From Astragalus membranaceus (Eukaryota; Streptophyta; Magnoliopsida; Fabales; Fabaceae), in the NCBI GenBank assembly GCA_039519185.1, contig CM076854.1:161997434-162061433 (forward strand): DNA of 64,000 bases. Direction: 5' to 3'. Of this stretch, positions 58,840 through 64,000 are shown one piece after another. How positions within the stretch are numbered: position 1 is the first letter of the stretch; every line of letters begins with the position of its first letter. The position numbers and the translations under genes are program-made. The notes below the pieces were generated by a model. It saw only the letters and a program-made list of their open reading frames with translations, was not told where the DNA came from and made no database searches.

Positions 58840-60620
58840 TATAGATCAAATATTTTCCTAAATTTTTATGTATTAAAAAAAATGAAAAAAAAAGAGGGGG
58901 TAGGGGGGGTAAGGGGGAGGAGGGGTGTTTTTTGCGCTAAAATGGTGTAAAGTAGATAGTGGGGGGTAACGGGAGAGGGGGGTGTTTTTGGCGCTCAAAT
59001 GGTGTAAAGTAGATAGTGTATTAATATATAGGGTTAGGATTGTACTTTACTGATTTCGTTATGATTTTGTTTCACCAAACAGGTTACTGAGGAACAAACT
59101 TTGCATAATTTATCACGAAATTTATTTTCATTTTCCACCTATTCGATTATCGAGGAACAAACCTAATATATTTATAACGAAAATGAAACATAAAAGACGA
59201 AAACGGACCAAAAAAAAGATAAAGGACCAAAGTGAAACGAAAATGAAAGATAAAGGACCAAAACGAACAAAAAAAAAGATAAAGGACCAAAGTGAAATCT
59301 GGAGCAAAGATAAAGGACCAAAAGTGTTATTTATCCTATATTTATAGATCAAATATTTTCCTAAATTTGTATGTATTAAAAAAAATGAAAAAAAAAGAGG
59401 GGGTAGGGGGGTAAGGGGGGAGGAGGGGTATTTTTGGCGCTCAAATGGTGTAAAGTAGATAGTGGGGGGTAAGGGGGGAGGGGGTGTTTTTGGCGCTCAA
59501 ATGGTGTAAAGTAGATAGTGTATTAATATATAGGGTTAGGATTGTACTTTACTGACTTCGTTATGATTTTGTTTTAACAAACAGGTTACTGAGGAACAAA
59601 CTTTGCATAATTTATCACGAAATTTATTTTCATTTTCCACCTATTCAATTATCGAGGAACAAACCTAATATATTTATAACGAAAATGAAACATAAAAGAC
59701 GAAAACGGACCAAAAAAAAGATAAAGGACCAAAGTGAAACGAAAATGAAAGATAAAGGACCAAAACGAACAAAAAAAAAGATAAAGGACCAAAGTGAAAT
59801 CTGGAGCAAAGTTAAAGGACCAAAAGTGTTATTTAGCCTATATTTATAGATCAAATATTTTCCTAAATTTGTATGTATTAAAAAATGAAAAAAAAAGAGG
59901 GGGTAGGGGGGGGGGGGTAAGGGGGAGGAGGGGTATTTTTGGCGCTCAAATGGTGTAAAGTAGATAGTGGGGGGTAAGGGGGAGGGGGGTGTTTTTGGCG
60001 CTCAAATGGTGTAAAGTAGATAGTGTATTAATATATAGGGTTAAGATTGTACTTTACTGACTTCGTTATGATTTTGTTTCAACAAACAGGTTACTGAGGA
60101 ACAAACTTTGCATAATTTATCACGAAATTTATTTTCATTTTCCACCTATTCAATTATCGAGGAACAAACCTAATATATTTATAACGAAAATGAAACACAA
60201 AAGACGAAAACGGACCAAAAAAAAGATAAAGGACCAAAGTGAAATCTGGAGTAAAGATAAAGGACCAAAAGTGTTATTTAGCCTATATTTATAGATCAAA
60301 TATTTTCCTAAATTTTGATGTATTAAAAAAAAAGAAAAAAAAAAAGAGGGGGTAGGGGGGTAAGGGGGGAGGAGGGGTGTTTTTGGCGCTCAAATGGTGT
60401 AAAGTAGATAGTGGGGGGTAAGGGGGTGTTTTTGGCGCTCAAATGGTGTAAAGTAGATAGTGTATTAATATATAGGGTTAGGATTGTACTTTACTGATTT
60501 CGTTTCACCAAACAGGTTACTGAGGAAAAAACTTTGCATGATTTATCACAAAATTTATTTTCATTTTCCACCTATTCAATTATCGAGGAACAAACCTAAT
60601 ATATTTATAGTACAAATTTT
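58840..60620 (-). repeat. Tandem array of about 505-bp units, four copies
   Basis: Landmark 'gggtta(g/a)gattgtactttactga' occurs at about 59031, 59533, 60039 and 60475 (spacings 502, 506, 436). Each unit holds a Helitron-body piece, a deleted long-TIR arm, an A-rich/G-rich tract and 'tttttggcgctcaaatggtg'. The last unit is shorter. Confidence 0.85.
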
Positions 60621-60756
60621 TTTCTAAAATTTTATGTATTTAAAAAAAAATGAAAAAAATAAGAAGAGGGGGGTAGGGGGTGGGGGGGGGGGGGGGGTAA
60701 GGGGGGAGGGGGATTTGCCGCTCAAATGCAAAAAGGCGATATTGCATTAATAAAAC

Positions 60757-61018
60757 CGGGCGACCCGGCCCAGCCCGTTAACAGAATGCGGGCGCAAAAT
60801 TCATGCCCTGCCCGCGAAGAGGCGGGCTGGCGGGCTAGCGGGCTGGCAGGCTGGCCCGTCAATTTACACTGAATTTTAAAAAAAAAGGGCTAACGGGCGG
60901 TTTGGCCCGCCAGTGTTTAGCCTGCGGGCTGGCGGGCATCATTACCTTAGCCCTGCCCGCCTTTTTTTGGTGGGCCAACGGGCCGGCCCGACGGGCCAAG
61001 CCCATTTTGACATCCCTA
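60757..61018. mobile_element. hAT-like MITE fragment rich in GGCGGGC/GGCCCGCC
   Basis: The right end GCCCATTTTGACATCCCTA matches a common plant hAT MITE terminus (TAGGGATGTCAAAATGGGC reversed). The left end lacks this sequence and appears truncated. It interrupts Helitron sequence. Confidence 0.6.
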
Positions 61019-62238
61019 GGAGGGGGTGTTTTTGGCGCTCAAATGGTGTAAAGTAGATAGGGTTAGCATTGTACTTTACTCATTCTATTAATGAGGATCG
61101 AATTTGATATATTCAAACAACTGAAATATTTTCCAAACACAAAAAAACTCTAAAATACATTGATAAGCGTCACACTTTATATTTGTTTCACGAAATTAAT
61201 TTTTTTTGGCCTACACTGGCGGGTAATAATCGAAATTTGAATATTTGAAACAACTACAACTTTTTCTAAACCCTAAATTACCTGAAAACACTCTGCTTAG
61301 CATCTTTTTATGCATATTTTGTAACAAAATTTATTTATTTTTTATCAAAATCGGTTATTGAGGATCTAACTTAGTTTGTTTGAGCTGTTACATTTTTTTC
61401 TAAACCCTAAAGTAACTCAAAGCATACTGCTTAGTATCACACTTTACATTTTTTGTATGAGTTAACTCTTTTCCCCACCAAATCGATTATGGAGGAGCAA
61501 ATTGTGTATTTAAATACTTCAATTTTTTTCTGAACTTTAAAGTATCTAAAAACACACTAAGTAACATATAAATAAGAAAAAAAGTAGTTGCTTATAAAAA
61601 AGTAGTTTGTGAAGTACAATCCTAACCCTATATATTAATACACTATCTACTTTACACCATTTGAGCGCCAAAAACACCCCCCTCTCCCCTTACCCCCCAC
61701 TATCTACTTTACACCATTTTAGCGCAAAAAACACCCCTCCTCCCCCTTACCCCCCTACCCCCTCTTTTTTTTTCATTTTTTTAATACATAAAAATTTAGG
61801 AAAATATTTGATCTATAAATATATGCTAAATAACACTTTTGGTCATTTATCTTTGCTCCAGATTTCACTTTGTTCCTTTATCTTTTTTTTGGTTCGTTTT
61901 GGTCCTTTATCTTTCATTTTCGTTTCACTTTGGTCCTTTATCTTTTTTTTGGTCCGTTTTGGTCTTTTATGTTTCATTTTCGTTTCCTTTTGGTCCCTCA
62001 CGTTATTATTTACTTTACACCATTCATCTCTATCTATTAATACAAGATCTACTTTTACCCATTTTAGCGCCAAATCCACCCTACCCCCCTCCCCCCCCCC
62101 CCCTCCCCCCTCTTCTTCTTTTTGTCATTTTTTTTTGAATACATAAAAATTTAGAAAAAAATTTTTACTACAAAATGAGTAAAGTATAATTGAATAGGTG
62201 GAAAATGAAAATAAATTTCGTGATAAATTATGTAAAGT
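61019..62238. other. Helitron body sequence with another inverted unit
   Basis: 61019-61620 has diverged copies of 'tttctaaaccctaaa...cactgcttagcatc' type sequence. 61621-62010 is the reverse complement of one 505-bp unit, including a deleted long-TIR arm. 62030-62160 is a C-rich Helitron head. No gene. Confidence 0.5.
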
Positions 62239-62700
62239 TAGCCCGACTGGTGTTGTGTGATTCAGGCCCAACCTTAATAAATTAACTTTCGCTAGATTCT
62301 TATCATAGCAAGTAGTAGCTCTTTTGCTTAAGGATAATACTTAAAAGTGCGAAGACAAAATGTCACGAACGTTAAATGACAGGCCCAACTGGTGTTGTGT
62401 GATCAGACCCGAGGTTAACAAAGTAACTTTCGTACAATTCGTATCGTACCAAACAGTTGCGTTGTTTTCTTAAGGGTAATACTTAAAAGTATGAAGACGA
62501 AATGTAGAAACATTAAATGACAAGCCCGACTGGTGTTGTGTGATTCAGGCCCGACGTTAATAAAGTAACTTTCATAAGATTTGTATCGTACCAAAGAGTA
62601 GCGTTGTTTTCTTAAGGATAATACTTAAAAGTACGAAGATGAAATGCATAAACTTTAAATAACAAGCCTGACTGGTGTTGTGTGATTCTGGCCCAATGTT
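62239..62700. repeat. Tandem repeat with about 142-bp period
   Basis: The landmark 'actggtgttgtgtgat' occurs at about 62246, 62388, 62530 and 62671. Units share 'taacttcg...ttaaggataatacttaaaagt(a/g)(t/c)gaag'. About 3.2 copies, moderately diverged, placed between Helitron body segments. Confidence 0.88.
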
Positions 62701-63117
62701 AAAATTTGATCTATAAATATATTAGGTTTATTCCTCGATAATCGAATAGGTGGAAAATGAAAATAAAGTTCGTGATAAATTATGTAAAGTTTGTTCGTCA
62801 GTAACCTGTTTGGTGAAAAAAATCATAACGAAATGAGTAAAGTACAATTTCTTTGAGGATGTATGATATTTTGATATTATGAAAGAGCTTTATTTTTTAT
62901 TTTGCATCGTAAGTAATTTTAGAGAACAAAAAACCGAAATCTAATCCAATCGAAACCTAAGTAAACTGTTTTTTTAAAAAATTTCCGGAATTACCTCAAA
63001 AGAATATAATTCTGAAAGCCAATTTTTTGAACTTTCCTTGCGTGTTTTGAGACACTTCGGTGAAACGAAAATGAACTTCTAAGTAGTATGTTTTCAGATG
63101 CTTCAGAATTCACAATA

Positions 63118-63442
63118 GTGTGTTTTTTTATGCTTTAGTGTTCGCAAAAAATCCAACTATTCAAATATGCAAAATTTGTACCTCTAACCAGTTTAGTGGG
63201 AAAAAATATAATTTCGTTACAAAATACATAAAGTTTGATGCTAATCAGCGTGTTTTGAGACACTTTGGTGTTCGAATAAAATTTAACCATTCTAATACTC
63301 AAAAATATAATTTTATGTCAATTCTTCTTCCTTCTTTCTTCTTCTATATTGTAACACCAATAGTACACAGCTATTTTTTGGTGAATTAACTTAGCCGTGT
63401 CATTGTTACCACCCCGTGCATAGCACGGGTGTACGGCCCTAG
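63118..63442 (+). mobile_element. Helitron 3' end, intact
   Basis: Holds the family 3' region with hairpin (63415-63431) and CTAG at 63439-63442, followed by T. It is the only copy of this family in the window with the full terminus. Confidence 0.75.
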
Positions 63443-64000
63443 TGGTGTTATATGGTTATATGGTTATTAGTGATTATTATATGATTGGTCTTTATTGTCT
63501 ATCAAAGTGGAATGGAAACTTGTTTTAGTTGTGGTGTTAGAAAACAATTGTTGTTATATGATCCACTACAAACTTGTTTTAGCAGGCCATAATGATTGAA
63601 ATAAGGCCATTAAATTTTATATGATCCACTACAAACTTGTTTTAGCAGTGGTGTTAAAAAACAATTGTTGTTTCTCAGAGTGGAACTGGAAATATATTGT
63701 TTTCACTCCGACAAATGCTCAAAATCTATGGCCACAAACTCCATACCCACACAAAAGACTACCATGTAGTATTAAACATACAGCTGATAATTTATGCAGT
63801 TATCTATATCAGTTAGTTAAGCTGAATTTAAACCTCTCAGGTGGACCAACAATTTTTGCACAATCATTGTGGTTTGATTGTTTTTCTGTTTAACAACGGT
63901 GTTATATGGTTATTAGTGATTATTATATGATTAGTCTTTATTGTCTCTCAAAGTGGAACTGGAAAGTTGTTTTAGCAGTGGTGTTAGAAAACAATTGTTG
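63443..64000. repeat. Duplicated low-complexity sequence
   Basis: 63443-63556 is repeated at about 63894-64000 with few changes, and a 'gatccactacaaacttgttttagca' segment occurs twice between them. An ORF of 90 codons (63621-63893) is not recognised. Confidence 0.55.

Larger units (their letters stand above)
53222..63442 (+). mobile_element. Helitron complex: nested and rearranged non-autonomous Helitrons
   Basis: Left edge A|TCTACATATATTAATGC and right edge a hairpin CCCGTGCATAGCACGGG (63415-63431) followed by CTAG|T at 63439-63443. These fit one outer Helitron, but the interior holds several 5'-type heads ('tattaatacactatctacttt' plus C-rich runs), three copies of the 3' end, tandem arrays and long-TIR pieces in both orientations. 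No Rep/helicase ORF. Treat the span as a cluster; the outer borders may belong to different copies. Confidence 0.5.

Noticed and set aside
58840..60620. CRISPR-like array
   Set aside because: Units are about 505 bp with no spacer structure, in a plant nuclear context.
24961..62146. Hydrophobic Phe/Leu/Ser-rich ORFs that look like membrane proteins (for example 57859-58050, 61661-62146)
   Set aside because: They translate the 40-bp 'ctttatctttttttggtccg' subrepeats of transposon arms.

Overview
This is nuclear DNA from a flowering plant, dense in transposons. Three single-copy genes have GT/AG introns or organelle-type PPR architecture and match dicot proteins closely. The repeat families (Tat/Ogre-like Ty3 retrotransposon, Helitrons ending CTAG|T, long-TIR elements of the 'gaccaaaa' type) look like those of temperate legumes such as clover, medick or pea. 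The legume assignment is from memory of such sequences, not from a search. No CRISPR, operon, rRNA or tRNA gene was seen.

Layout. 1-6495: a Ty3/Tat-type retrotransposon on the minus strand (gag, PBS, 2.9-kb LTR, with the 3' end of a second copy beyond the LTR). 6864-13319: a Helitron carrying fragments of two host genes, one exon of a prolyl 4-hydroxylase and five exons of a plastid pyridoxal reductase (PLR1-like). 13701-20263: an apparently intact nine-exon ABCG22-type half transporter on the minus strand. 20264-36900: transposon-rich spacer with two tRNA-type SINEs (one just upstream of ABCG22), long-TIR elements with perfect 9-10 bp target duplications, a hAT element, LINE pieces, a solo LTR with 5-bp duplication AGATT and a plant-mobile-domain fragment. 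36904-37189: a MITE in the promoter of the next gene. 37569-44531: a 14-exon DONSON homologue on the plus strand. 45349-47199: an intronless DYW-class PPR gene on the minus strand, convergent with DONSON. 47640-53221: a broken MuDR-type transposon that received a SINE and a hAT-like element, the latter containing a truncated LINE and a second copy of a long-TIR family. 53222-63442: a nest of Helitron pieces and tandem arrays. 63443-64000: low-complexity repeated sequence.

The host genes are ABCG22 (plasma-membrane transporter linked to stomatal behaviour in Arabidopsis), DONSON (nuclear replication factor) and an organelle PPR protein. They do not form a pathway. The ABCG22 and PPR genes are closest to Arabidopsis At5g06530 and At5g06540, which are neighbours there, so this looks like an old gene pair pulled about 25 kb apart, with DONSON and transposons between. 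Most of the novelty is in the transposons: nested insertions whose order can be read from matching target duplications, a gene-capturing Helitron, and a long-TIR element that appears to have been copied inside a Helitron.
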